Shown: positions 6,517 to 13,897, counted from the first letter of the stretch. The stretch is DNA of 15,715 nt from Nitrospirota bacterium (GCA_003235465.1 QJWD01000347.1:1-15715), one strand, 5' to 3'. Made by a program: numbers and translations. The notes: generated by a model not told the origin, from the sequence alone.

Positions 6517-7176
6517 ATGGCTTATGAGATTCGTTTGGGCGGGAGGGTATTTGCGCCTGAGCGGTTGTTTTTGATCGGCAAGAATTACGCCGAGCATGTG
6601 AGCGAACTGGGCGACCCGCCCGCCGCTTCGCCTGTCGTGTTCATGAAGCCGGCAAGCTGCCTGGTGCCGCCGGGGGCGGCGGTGCGCATGCCCGGCCACG
6701 GAAAGGTGCTGCACCATGAGGTGGAGGTGGTGGCGCTCATCGGCGAGGGAGGCCGCGCCATCCAGGAGAGCGAGGCCCTCGGTCATGTCGCCGGCTACGC
6801 CCTCGGCGTGGACCTCACGCTGAGGGATGTGCAGAAGCGGCTGAAAGCGGGAGGCCAGCCCTGGGAGCTGGCGAAGGCGTTCGACGAGAGCGCGCCGCTC
6901 GGGCCCTTCACCGCTTCTGAGGGGTTGGACGCCCGCGGCATTTCTTTTTCCTGCTCGGTCAACGGCGAGGTGCGCCAGCAAGGCAGGACAGCAGACATGA
7001 TCTACCCGCTTAGCCGCATTATCCGCGAGCTGAGCGGCGTGTGGGCGCTGAAAGCCAGCGACCTCATCTTCACCGGAACCCCCGCCGGGGTGGGCCCGGT
7101 ATTTTCGGGTGACGTGCTAAGGGTAGAAAGCCCACAGCTCGCAAGCGCCGAGTGGCGCTTTGTGGCGGCGGTGTAA
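6517..7176 (+). CDS. Fumarylacetoacetate hydrolase-family enzyme (FAHD1/YcgM-like)
   Basis: A 219-residue cytosolic enzyme of the FAH superfamily, full length for the single-domain FAHD1/YcgM branch. Known members are acylpyruvases or oxaloacetate decarboxylases that use Mg2+. Visible features: G-K-N-Y-A-E-H-V-S-E-L with His27 and Glu30 at the positions of the FAHD1 catalytic His-Glu pair; metal ligands E68 and E70 in HHEVEVVALIG and D99 in GYALGVDLTLRD; then DVQKRLKAGGQPWELAKAFDESAPLG (104-129), very like the YcgM/FAHD1 block, with Lys120; and the C-terminal FTGTPAGVGP loop. The start at ATG 6517 is set by GAGGTGGG (6506-6513) just upstream; a longer GTG start at 6493 adds only eight residues without homology. 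It begins 30 bp after the barrel gene. No pathway genes adjoin it, so it is probably a housekeeping or proofreading enzyme. Confidence 0.92.
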   Translation: MAYEIRLGGRVFAPERLFLIGKNYAEHVSELGDPPAASPVVFMKPASCLVPPGAAVRMPGHGKVLHHEVEVVALIGEGGRAIQESEALGHVAGYALGVDLTLRDVQKRLKAGGQPWELAKAFDESAPLGPFTASEGLDARGISFSCSVNGEVRQQGRTADMIYPLSRIIRELSGVWALKASDLIFTGTPAGVGPVFSGDVLRVESPQLASAEWRFVAAV

Positions 7177-7203
7177 AGCGGGTTCCTGTTCAGGAGGCGA
7201 GGG

Positions 7204-7668
7204 GTGAGCGAAATCGAAAAACTGAAGGGAGAGCTTAAGGGCCGCCCGCAGGATCCCGAATTGCATTTCAAGCTCGGCCTCGCCTTGTTCGACGCGGGCG
7301 AGACCGAGGCGGCGCGCGCCAGCCTGGTGGAGGCGGTGCGCCTCAAGCCCGGCTGGGCGGAGGCGCATTTTTATCTCGCCAAGGTGTTCGACGTGCTGAA
7401 GCGCTACGACAAAATGCTCGACGCCTTCCGCGAGGCGGCCTGGCTCAAGCCCGAATGGGCGGAGGCGCATTTCAACCTGGGTCTCGCCCTCTTGATGCTG
7501 GGCGACGCCGAGGAAGCCCTGGGGCCGTTCAAGCAGGCGGTGGAGATAGACCCCGGGTGCCTGGGCGCGCACAAGGGCCTGGGCATCGTGTACGGCATGC
7601 TGGGGGACCATGAGGCCGCCCTTCGCCATGCCACCCTCGCCGAACGGCGCGGGGATGGCGCGGCCTGA
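7204..7668 (+). CDS. Cytosolic TPR-repeat protein
   Basis: A 154-residue protein made almost wholly of tetratricopeptide repeats. It starts with GTG at 7204, preceded by AGGAGG (7192-7197), a strong ribosome binding site. About four TPR units are visible (18-51, 52-85, 86-119, 120-150), with the usual pattern of small or aromatic residues and Pro near the end of each helix pair: HFKLGLALFDAGETEAARASL...RLKPGWAEAHFYLAKVFDVLKRYDKMLDAFREAAWLKPEWAEAHFNLG. The second and third units are very similar in both protein and DNA. No signal peptide is present, so it should act in the cytosol as a protein-binding scaffold. It lies 27 bp after the FAH-family gene and 21 bp before a second TPR gene. Partner unknown. 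Confidence 0.88.
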   Translation: MSEIEKLKGELKGRPQDPELHFKLGLALFDAGETEAARASLVEAVRLKPGWAEAHFYLAKVFDVLKRYDKMLDAFREAAWLKPEWAEAHFNLGLALLMLGDAEEALGPFKQAVEIDPGCLGAHKGLGIVYGMLGDHEAALRHATLAERRGDGAA

Positions 7669-7689
7669 AGGGCGCGCCGGCAGCCCGCC

Positions 7690-8142
7690 ATGCCGCTCAT
7701 GCCCGGCCTGATCCTGATTCTGTTCTTCCTGGCCACGCCCGTGGCCCACGCCGCACCGGCCGGGGGCGACAAGACGTTCGACCAGTTCCGAAGCGCCATC
7801 CACGCCCGCATCGCCGAGCAGCAGGCGGCCATCGAAAAAAATCCCGATGACTGGGAGGCGCACTTTCAGCTCGGCCTGTCCTACATGGCGCTCGGCCGGC
7901 ACAAGGAGGAGATCGCCGCTTACGAAGAGGCGGTTCGCCTCAAGCCGGATTTTGCCGACGCCTATTACAACCTGGGCTCCGCGTGGGATATTCTGGGCGA
8001 CGGCGAACAGGCGGTGCGGGAGACCCGGCGGGCGCTGTTCTGGTACAACGCGCACAGGGACCACCGGGGCAGCCGGAAGGCTCTCCGCGAGCTTCGGCGG
8101 CTTGAAAACAAATACCCGCCGGACGCGGGCAAGAGGGAGTAG
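7690..8142 (+). CDS. Exported TPR-repeat protein
   Basis: A 150-residue TPR protein, but unlike its upstream neighbour it has a signal peptide (hydrophobic core about 5-16, cleavage AHA-AP near 21), so it should be periplasmic. After a helical lead-in (28-50) come two clear TPR units: DDWEAHFQLGLSYMALGRHKEEIAAYEEAVRLKP (53-86) and DFADAYYNLGSAWDILGDGEQAVRETRRAL (87-116). A basic C-terminal helix (121-140) follows. The similar EAHFxLGL and YEEAVRLKP phrases suggest this gene and the preceding one arose by duplication, with one copy gaining or losing the export signal. No good ribosome binding site precedes ATG 7690; Met4 (7699) is possible. It is the last gene of the plus-strand cluster. Confidence 0.85.
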   Translation: MPLMPGLILILFFLATPVAHAAPAGGDKTFDQFRSAIHARIAEQQAAIEKNPDDWEAHFQLGLSYMALGRHKEEIAAYEEAVRLKPDFADAYYNLGSAWDILGDGEQAVRETRRALFWYNAHRDHRGSRKALRELRRLENKYPPDAGKRE

Positions 8143-8174
8143 ACAGGCGTGCCCTGGAGCGGGTGGCGCGGGCT

Positions 8175-8211
8175 CGCCTGGGGTGGCCGGGGTTCGATGC
8201 GCCCCCAGGCG
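8175..8211. terminator. Stem-loop between convergent transcription units
   Basis: A perfect 9-bp GC-rich stem (CGCCTGGGG at 8175-8183 pairing with 8203-8211) with a 19-base loop lies in the 114-bp gap between the TPR gene and the convergent response-regulator gene. It could end transcription from both sides. No T-run follows on either strand, so it may be a Rho-assisted or stabilising structure instead. Confidence 0.35.
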
Positions 8212-8256
8212 GTGGGCCGGCTATTCGATGAGGAGGTGCCAGCAGGCGGGGCCTTG

Positions 8257-8796
8257 CTAACCCACCTGAGCCGAGCGCTGGGCCCCGGGCATTCGCTCTT
8301 GCTCTTTCTTAAGCAACTCGCGCGCCGACAGCAGGTCCACCGATCGTTCGCGCACGGTGGTTTCGAGAAAATCGATGTGCTCAATCATTGCCGCCTGCAG
8401 CGCCCGCACTTCGAGGAGGTTGCGGATACGCAGGGTGATTTCCAGAAAATTGAACGGCTTGGTGAGAAAATCCCGGCAGCCGGCTGCAAGGGCGCGCAGG
8501 CGGGTGGCCTGATCGGCGTTGGCGGTCAGCACCAGGATGGGGACGGTTCCCTGCGGGTCGAGAACCTATAATTTCTCCATGACTCCAAAGCCGTCGAGGT
8601 GCGGCATCATGATGTCCAGCATCACTAGGTCGGGCTTGAATTCGCTGAAGGTGGGCGCGGCCTGCCTGGGGTCGGTGAGGCTTTTAACGTTGTTGTATTT
8701 TAGTTGCGCCAGCATCTGCTCCAGCATGCTGATGTTGGCGGGTGTGTCATCGATGATGAGAATGTGGGATTTTTGAATATCCTGGTTTGAAATCAT
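8257..8796 (-). pseudogene. Response regulator interrupted by an in-frame amber codon
   Basis: Read through one TAG, this is a 179-codon response regulator: receiver domain, then a coiled-coil tail. It starts at 8796, 16 bp after the kinase stop. Present before the break: HILIIDD (acidic pair D16/D17) and Asp61 in LVMLDIMMPHLDGFGVMEKL. Codon 77 (8566-8568) is TAG. The same frame then continues with intact receiver sequence: VLDPQGTVPILVLTAN (switch Thr91) and DFLTKPF (Lys113). So this is a nonsense change, not a frameshift; AAG or CAG to TAG would be a single base change. The tail (118-170), IRNLLEVRALQAAMIEHIDFLETTVRERSVDLL, resembles the linker before HD-GYP domains in RpfG-type regulators, but no HD-GYP follows. 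Without suppression only a 76-residue half receiver is made. A sequencing error is the main alternative. Confidence 0.8.
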
Positions 8797-8812
8797 GTCG
8801 TCGTGCCTGTGG

Positions 8813-10726
8813 TTATTTGTTGATAGAAGATGTGTTGCAGGCTTTGCCCAAGTATTTGTCCACGATCTCGAGAAAGTTGTCGACCTCGATGGGTTTGGTG
8901 ATATAGCCTTCGAAGCCTTCCTCCAATGCCCGGTCGATGTCCGCCCGCATGGCGTTGGCGCTGATGGCGATAACCGGGATGTGCCGGGTCCCCTCGTCGG
9001 CCTTGAGCAATTTGAGCGCCGCCATGCCATCCATTTCCGGCAGGTGCATGTCCATCAGGATGAGATCGGGCTTGTGATTCTGGACGAGCTCGAGGGCGGG
9101 CCGCACCCTTTCGGAGACAAGCAGGTGGATGTTGCCGCGCGAAGCGATCAGTTCCTCGACCAGGCGCAGGTTGGCCGGGTTGTCTTCGACGTATAGCAAG
9201 GTGCTCGCCTGTGGGATCGGGCGGGGCGCGTCCGGTATCTTCACGGGTGATCTGGCGCTGGCGGGGGATTCGGGATCCTTGCCGCAAGGCAGTTCCACCT
9301 CAAAGGCGCTTCCCTCGCCAACCGTGCTGTGAACGCGGATTTTGCCCGCCATGAGTTCGATGAGGTTCTTCGCAATGCTTAGGCCGATGCCCGTGCCTTC
9401 AACCTGGCCCTGATCGGCGCCCAGCCGGTTGAAGGGTTCGAACAGCCGGTCCATTTTATTGCTGGCGATGCCGTGCCTGGTATCGCGGACGCGGAACACC
9501 AGGCGGTTCACCCCGGTGTTCTCGCACTCGAGGGTGAGGGTGCCGCCTTCCCGGTTGTATTTGACGCCGTTCGACAGCAGGTTGAGGAGAATTTGCTTAA
9601 GCCGCGTCCTGTCTCCCCGCACCCAGCGGTTTCCCGTGCCCTGGCAGAGATGCACCAGGCGGATGCCGCGCTCATCTGCCAGGGGTTTAATCCATTGCAG
9701 GGCTTCGTCGAACAGCGGGCTCATGTCCACGTTTTCGATGGAAAGCGAAAGCTTGCCGGATTCCACGCGCGACAGGTCGAGCACCTCGTTGATGAGTTCG
9801 AGAAGGTGGTTGCCGGCCTTCAGGATTTCCCCCACGCGTGTCCGCTGCGCATCGCTCAGGGGCTCGCTCAGGTCGTATTCCATCAACTGTCCAAATCCAA
9901 GGATGGCGTTCATCGGTGTTCTCAGTTCGTGGCTCATGCGCGATAAAAATTCCGATTTGGCCTTGTTCGCCACCTGCGCCCGGTCCCGTGCCTGTTGCAA
10001 CTCCTCGTTAACCTGCTTGAGGTCGCGCATCGAGCGGTTGATTTTCTCAACCATCGATTGAAACGAATTAGCCAGATCGCCCACCTCGTCGCTGGATTCA
10101 ACGCGGATGGCGATGCGATCGTTGCCGGCGGCGTATTCGATGACGGCGCGTTTGAGTGCGAGAATAGGCCGGGTGATTCTCTGGCCGATCAGGATCGAAA
10201 GAAAGATGCCGATGATGAACATCCCCATGCTGACGTGCAGACTGGTCTTGGTGTTCTGCGCGATGCTTTTATTCATATCGGCAAGCGAATATCCGATGAT
10301 TAGCATCCCATAGGATTTTTTTTCATAACGGACGGGAACCGCGAGGTTACGGACGGGAACCGCGAGGTTTATGAAATCGCCGTTGTTCCGCAGGTGACGG
10401 TCGTTCAGCAGGCGGGGGATATCGAGCAGGAGATTGCCGGGGTTGTGGCTGGCGATTTCCCCGCCTTCCTCGTCGAGCACCACCAGGAAGGCCAGGTTCT
10501 TATCGGCCTTCGCCCAATCGAGGGCCTGCAGGATAACGCCGTAATGGTTGAGCTCCCGCCCCGTACCCACGCCGAGGGCCACCATCTCGGCCATGCTTTG
10601 AACCTTGTTGTTCAGAGTGTCGTGGGCGTACCTCTTGTACTCGGAGGGGTAGTACAGAAAAATAAAACAGGATATGAAGCCCAGAATGAGGGCGACCGAG
10701 GCGAGAAATTTGTGCTGGATGGACAT
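8813..10726 (-). CDS. Membrane hybrid histidine kinase with C-terminal receiver
   Basis: A 637-residue sensor kinase. Order: TM1 (7-25); periplasmic sensor (about 26-163); TM2 (164-181); HAMP (182-235); coiled coil; HisKA with phospho-accepting His266 in FLSRMSHELRTPMNA; HATPase with N box Asn386 (LLNLLSNGVKYN), G1 box D415-T-R-H-G-I420, F box LFEPFNRL and G2 box GTGIGLSIAK; then a receiver (509-628) with acidic D515, phospho-acceptor Asp559 in LILMDMHLPEMDG, Ser589 and Lys611. Two oddities: the G1 box normally reads D-x-G-x-G but has Arg417 (codon AGG; GGG would give Gly by one transition), and NLAVPVR occurs twice in tandem in the sensor domain (120-133). It lies in an operon after a porin-like and a binding-protein-like gene, which suggests a phosphate- or anion-like ligand. 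ATP binding may be weakened. Confidence 0.93.
   Translation of the reverse strand: MSIQHKFLASVALILGFISCFIFLYYPSEYKRYAHDTLNNKVQSMAEMVALGVGTGRELNHYGVILQALDWAKADKNLAFLVVLDEEGGEIASHNPGNLLLDIPRLLNDRHLRNNGDFINLAVPVRNLAVPVRYEKKSYGMLIIGYSLADMNKSIAQNTKTSLHVSMGMFIIGIFLSILIGQRITRPILALKRAVIEYAAGNDRIAIRVESSDEVGDLANSFQSMVEKINRSMRDLKQVNEELQQARDRAQVANKAKSEFLSRMSHELRTPMNAILGFGQLMEYDLSEPLSDAQRTRVGEILKAGNHLLELINEVLDLSRVESGKLSLSIENVDMSPLFDEALQWIKPLADERGIRLVHLCQGTGNRWVRGDRTRLKQILLNLLSNGVKYNREGGTLTLECENTGVNRLVFRVRDTRHGIASNKMDRLFEPFNRLGADQGQVEGTGIGLSIAKNLIELMAGKIRVHSTVGEGSAFEVELPCGKDPESPASARSPVKIPDAPRPIPQASTLLYVEDNPANLRLVEELIASRGNIHLLVSERVRPALELVQNHKPDLILMDMHLPEMDGMAALKLLKADEGTRHIPVIAISANAMRADIDRALEEGFEGYITKPIEVDNFLEIVDKYLGKACNTSSINK
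10328..10369 (-). repeat. Perfect 21-bp tandem duplication inside the kinase gene
   Basis: Two identical 21-bp units (10328-10348 and 10349-10369) sit head to tail, in frame, adding a second copy of the heptapeptide NLAVPVR to the periplasmic sensor domain near its last beta strands. Their complete identity points to a recent duplication, typical of replication slippage. Confidence 0.9.
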
Positions 10727-10728
10727 GT

Positions 10729-11211
10729 TCAGGGCGCGCTGGGCCGTTGAATGCGAACAACGCGCACCGAATCGTCGAATTCCGCTTCGCTTGCGCTCAC
10801 CAGGGCGATGCCGTTAGGCGTGTCATGAATGAACGCCAGCGCTTCACCGGTGCTGGCGTAGGACTTGGGCGGCCGGGAAAATTTGTTCATGAAAATGGCC
10901 CGCAGGTAAAACTTGAACAGGTCCGTGGAAGAGCTTTTCCTGAACACCTCATTGAGCAGAACCTGCATGGCCGGGCTCTTTTCCGGCGGCAGGAACAGCT
11001 CGATGGCCTCGCCGTTCGCCCACACCTTCCGGTCCCCCTGATTAATGTCCCGGAGTTCCTTCAGGGTCAGGGGCTTCATGTCCTGGCTTCGGCTGACGAT
11101 GGCGACCACATCCTCCGCCCGCGCTTCAGCCAGAAAGGCCGGGGAGGCGAGGTGGGCCATGAACAGACAGAGGGCGAGAATGCCGGGGGTGAATGTATTT
11201 TTCACTTTCAT
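10729..11211 (-). CDS. Small periplasmic phosphate-binding-protein-like (PBP-like) protein
   Basis: A 160-residue exported protein with a single PBP-like domain of the phosphate ABC transporter substrate-binding group. Its signal peptide spans 1-32 (cleavage ARA before Glu33). The domain runs from VVAIVSRS, through LTLKELRDINQGDRKVWANGEAIELFLPP (48-76) and a helix with FYLRAIFMNKFSRPPKSYASTGEALAFI (101-128), to NGIALVSASEA. This L-T-x-x-E-L-x-x-I, W-x-N-G-x-x-I, F-x-G/K-x-x-x-P-P and GxIGYV-like order is typical of the family. Full substrate-binding proteins have about 250 or more residues and two lobes; this one is about half that. Such small versions are commonly found next to sensor kinases. 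No ABC permease genes accompany it here. It probably senses or presents a ligand to the kinase that starts 2 bp downstream, which is inference from context. Confidence 0.82.
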   Translation of the reverse strand: MKVKNTFTPGILALCLFMAHLASPAFLAEARAEDVVAIVSRSQDMKPLTLKELRDINQGDRKVWANGEAIELFLPPEKSPAMQVLLNEVFRKSSSTDLFKFYLRAIFMNKFSRPPKSYASTGEALAFIHDTPNGIALVSASEAEFDDSVRVVRIQRPSAP

Positions 11212-11225
11212 TGCAAGGTTCGTGG

Positions 11226-12410
11226 TTAAAAGGTGAAGGATACCTGCAGGACGCCGGTGTGTTCCGGTCCCAGGTCGCTGTCCAGATAGCGGTATTCGGT
11301 TTTTACCGCCGCGTAAGTAAAAAGGTCGAAACGAATGCCCAGGGTCTGCTGCCGGGCGGTGGCCGTGTTCGCGAAAAACGTGTCACCCGATTCGATATTG
11401 AGAAAATCGAAACGGTAATAGGGTTTGATCCAGTCGAAGGCGTAGGCCAACTGGGCGTAACCGCCGTCGTGCTGGCTGTCGCCTTCGATGGATTGATGGT
11501 CGATAATGAACCACTCGGCGATGGCTTCCAGCGAATCGTCAACGTAGCGGGCGTTGATGCCGGCGATGATCTCCTGCGTTTGCTCGAACCGCCCGACGCT
11601 TGCATCCTCCGGGATGTGGTCGAACAGGACGCTCGCGCCAACGCCGAACCCCGGCAGCGCCGCGGGTTCAAAGGTGGCGAGGAGCGAGAGCATCTTGCTG
11701 TCGTTGTCGTCGCCGGAGAGCTTGAGCGAATCGGTGGTTCGGCCGCGGCCGTTGGCGACGTTGGCGATGTAGATCAGGTCGCCGGCCTCAAGGCCGAAAC
11801 GGCCGGAAAATTCCGCGCCGATGAAATGCACCGGAAGAAAGCCGCCCTCATCCTCCAGCTCGTAAACCAGCGGACGGCCGGTGGTGGTTTGCAGCCAGAC
11901 GCCGTGATGAAAGGCCTGGTTCCAGTAGCCGAGCCCGGTGTGGCCGCGGCCGAGGGATACGGCAAGCGCGTCGGAGTGCTGGTATTTCAGGAGAAGACGC
12001 TCGACGTCGAGCCCGTTTTCGCCGTCCTCGTCGAACTCGATGAGAACTTCGGACAGGAAGCTCAGATTGCTGGCGAGGCGCGAGTTGATGAACAGATCGA
12101 GATCACCGATGGCGAAATGATTGCCGTCGTCGTTGGCCTCGTATTGCAGGTGGCCAAAGCCGCGCCATTTCAGTTTCGGGGGCTCGAGTCCGCCGCCGTT
12201 ATGAGGCGCGGGAGAGAGATGACCTTTCAGATGGCTGACCTCGCGCTTCAAGGAGGAAATCTCGCCCGCATTTTCATCCGGGCTGTTTGCCGCCGCCGGT
12301 GGCGGGGCGGTGAAGAGAAATAATGCTCCCAGTATGAACCCGAGAGCGGCCAGAGACGGGGACTGGCCAATGAAGCTTGCCGATGTGGATGGGTTGAAGT
12401 GTGAATTCAT
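11226..12410 (-). CDS. Porin-like outer-membrane beta-barrel protein
   Basis: A 394-residue predicted outer-membrane porin-like barrel. A long N-terminus holds a signal peptide (core about 20-34, cleavage AAA-NSP near 41), followed by a short coiled coil (48-62, ISSLKREVSHLKGHL) like the N-terminal trimerisation helices of OprO/OprP-type and related porins. From about 80, alternating beta strands dominate: WRGFGHLQYEA, FAIGDLDLFINSRLASNLSFLSEVLIEF, VERLLLKYQHSDALAVSLGRGHTGLGYWN, FGVGASVLFDHIP, and a final VLQVSFTF that ends in Phe, the classic barrel C-terminus. The gene begins the operon with the binding-protein-like, kinase and regulator genes (gap 14 bp to the next). A weak ribosome binding site (AAGAGAA) precedes ATG 12410. 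Substrate unknown; an anion or phosphate is suggested only by the neighbour. Confidence 0.85.
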   Translation of the reverse strand: MNSHFNPSTSASFIGQSPSLAALGFILGALFLFTAPPPAAANSPDENAGEISSLKREVSHLKGHLSPAPHNGGGLEPPKLKWRGFGHLQYEANDDGNHFAIGDLDLFINSRLASNLSFLSEVLIEFDEDGENGLDVERLLLKYQHSDALAVSLGRGHTGLGYWNQAFHHGVWLQTTTGRPLVYELEDEGGFLPVHFIGAEFSGRFGLEAGDLIYIANVANGRGRTTDSLKLSGDDNDSKMLSLLATFEPAALPGFGVGASVLFDHIPEDASVGRFEQTQEIIAGINARYVDDSLEAIAEWFIIDHQSIEGDSQHDGGYAQLAYAFDWIKPYYRFDFLNIESGDTFFANTATARQQTLGIRFDLFTYAAVKTEYRYLDSDLGPEHTGVLQVSFTF

Positions 12411-12536
12411 GGTTATTCTCTTTGCTTAAGGGAGTAGGGGTGCACCGGGCGAGCGGCGGCCCACCAGGAGCATTAGAACAACCGGTCAAAATAACCGGAT
12501 CATCAAAATGTTGTCAGCCGGGATGCCACGGCATGC

Positions 12537-12560
12537 AACGCGATATCAATAATTCGCGTT
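12537..12560. promoter_or_regulatory. Inverted repeat, possible operator
   Basis: AACGCGA (12537-12543) and TCGCGTT (12554-12560) form a perfect 7-bp inverted repeat separated by 10 AT-rich bases. Its size fits a dimeric regulator site about 130 bp upstream of the porin start. The cognate regulator is unknown. Confidence 0.35.
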
Positions 12561-12781
12561 AATTTAAGCGTTTTGCGGACAAGCGCGGGCCTTGGCCCGG
12601 GGGCAAAGGTCGCATCGCCATCGGCCATATAGTGTTATCGGCCATAAATCCTTATTTATTAGTTAATTGAGCGAATATTTTCGCGGTGCGGATGGGGACT
12701 GGGGAGCCAATTAAGGCTACTTTCCGGATGCGTCGGGGCGGTTTTTAATGGTGGGCGTTTATTTAGGGTAAGAATTCCCGA

Positions 12782-12802
12782 TGGCGGGATGTTCCCGCGC
12801 CA
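12782..12802 (-). terminator. Possible terminator hairpin after modC
   Basis: TGGCGGGA (12782-12789) pairs with the segment at 12793-12802 across a 3-base loop, with a 2-base bulge. It starts 13 bp past the modC stop codon. There is no clear T-run after it on the minus strand, so this is tentative. Confidence 0.3.
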
Positions 12803-12814
12803 CCGGTTGCGGGG

Positions 12815-13897
12815 CTAGCGGTGCGGAAAGAGATGGATGGCCGTGGCCTTCACGGAAAGCTCGACGGCGGCTCCGGCGGCGAGGTTCAGCGCCGACAGGG
12901 CCTCGCGGGTGATGAGGGCGTCGGCGGTGAAGCCGCAATCCACTGCCACCCGAACCAGCGACTCCTCGTGGCGGATACTCAGGACGCACGCCGAAAGCCG
13001 GTTGCGGGCGCTGGTTTCGGGCGCGCCGCCGGCTTGCAGGGTGATGTCCTCGGCGCGGATGCCGATCATCACCGGGCCGGGCGCCAGGTCGCCCGCCACG
13101 GCGGTGAGCGCCTTGCCGCCCGCCTCGAGGTGGGCGAGGCCGCCTGCGGTTTCCGTGAGGGTGCCGGGAAAGACGTTTTCCATGCCGACGATCTCGGCCA
13201 CCCTTCTGCTCGCCGGGTGGCTGAACACCTGGGCGATGGAGCCGTCGGCAAGCACTTGCCCTTCATCGAGGACGAGCATGCGGTCGCCCAGGCTGAGCGA
13301 TTCGGTGCGGTCGTGGGTGACGACGACGACGGGCAGGTGAAACGGCGCGATGAGGTCCCGCAGGGTTCGGCGCAGCTCGAGGCGGGTGGGCTGGTCGAGG
13401 GCGGAGAGCGGTTCGTCGAGCAGGAGCAGCCGGGGCCGCCGGGCGAGGGTGCGCGCCAGCGCCACGCGCTGTTTTTCACCGCCGGAGAGGCCGGGAACCT
13501 TGCGCCGCCCGAGCGCCTCGAGGTCGAACTGCTTCAGCATTTCGCCGACGCGCTGTTTTTTTTCTTCGGCGCTCAAACCGGGGAGGTGGTAGCCGATGTT
13601 TTCCTCGACGCTCATGTGCGGGAACAGCGCGACATCCTGCGTGAAGTAGCCGAGGCGGCGTTGTTGCGGCGGCAGGAACAGGTTCCGCTCGCCGTCGAAC
13701 CAGGTTTCCCCGGCAAACCGCAGGCGGCCGCGGTCGGGCCGCGTGAGCCCGGCGAGGCATCTTAAAACCGTCGTCTTGCCGGAGCCGGAGGGGCCGAACA
13801 ACACCGTCCAGCCGCCGGCGAGGGGCAGCGTCGCCTTGAACGCGATCCGCCGGCCGGGGAAGTCCTTGACGATGTCGATCAATAATTCTTCGGCCAT
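12815..13897 (-). CDS. modC: Molybdate ABC transporter ATP-binding protein ModC
   Basis: A 360-residue ATPase that powers molybdate import at the inner membrane with ModB. Numbered from ATG 13897: Walker A GPSGSGKT (35-42), Q-loop Gln87 in YFTQDVALFPH, signature LSGGEKQRVALARTLA (137-152), Walker B LLLLDEPLSALD (157-168) and H-loop His195 in VVTHD. After the nucleotide domain, residues 233-290 include the G-M-E-N-V-F-P-G-T turn and G-I-R-A-E-D-I (278-284). The last 60 residues (about 298-357) form the Mop/TOBE molybdate-binding domain, as in typical ModC proteins of about 350-360 residues. I prefer ATG 13897 to ATG 13906, because AAAGG sits about 10 bases before it but only one base before the other. 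The start overlaps the modB end by 19 bp. The call is very secure as part of a complete modABC set. Confidence 0.93.
   Translation of the reverse strand: MAEELLIDIVKDFPGRRIAFKATLPLAGGWTVLFGPSGSGKTTVLRCLAGLTRPDRGRLRFAGETWFDGERNLFLPPQQRRLGYFTQDVALFPHMSVEENIGYHLPGLSAEEKKQRVGEMLKQFDLEALGRRKVPGLSGGEKQRVALARTLARRPRLLLLDEPLSALDQPTRLELRRTLRDLIAPFHLPVVVVTHDRTESLSLGDRMLVLDEGQVLADGSIAQVFSHPASRRVAEIVGMENVFPGTLTETAGGLAHLEAGGKALTAVAGDLAPGPVMIGIRAEDITLQAGGAPETSARNRLSACVLSIRHEESLVRVAVDCGFTADALITREALSALNLAAGAAVELSVKATAIHLFPHR

Larger units (their letters stand above)
12411..12814. other. Intergenic regulatory region upstream of the porin operon
   Basis: This 404-bp stretch between modC (its 3' end) and the porin gene should hold the porin-operon promoter on the minus strand. 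No reading frame in it looks like a gene. It carries several short inverted repeats: CCGGT/ACCGG (12482-12498), ATGCC-AC-GGCAT (12523-12534), AACGCGA/TCGCGTT (12537-12560, listed separately) and CGGGCC-TT-GGCCCG (12586-12599). A direct repeat, ATCGGCCATA, lies at 12620-12629 and 12637-12646 beside an AT-rich segment (12645-12680). I could not fix a convincing -35/-10 pair. Confidence 0.4.

Noticed and set aside
8566..8568. TAG read as pyrrolysine or another recoded amino acid
   Set aside because: Pyrrolysine is known mainly in methylamine methyltransferases. A surface position in a receiver domain gives no reason for it, and no pyl gene is in the window. A point mutation or sequencing error is simpler.
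9429..10061. Plus-strand open frame of 210 codons inside the kinase gene
   Set aside because: It is antisense to highly conserved kinase motifs, and its Ser/Arg-rich product has no recognisable domain.
12620..12646. Second ModE site formed by the ATCGGCCATA repeat
   Set aside because: The copies are direct, not inverted, and the bases after ATCG do not fit the ModE half-site.
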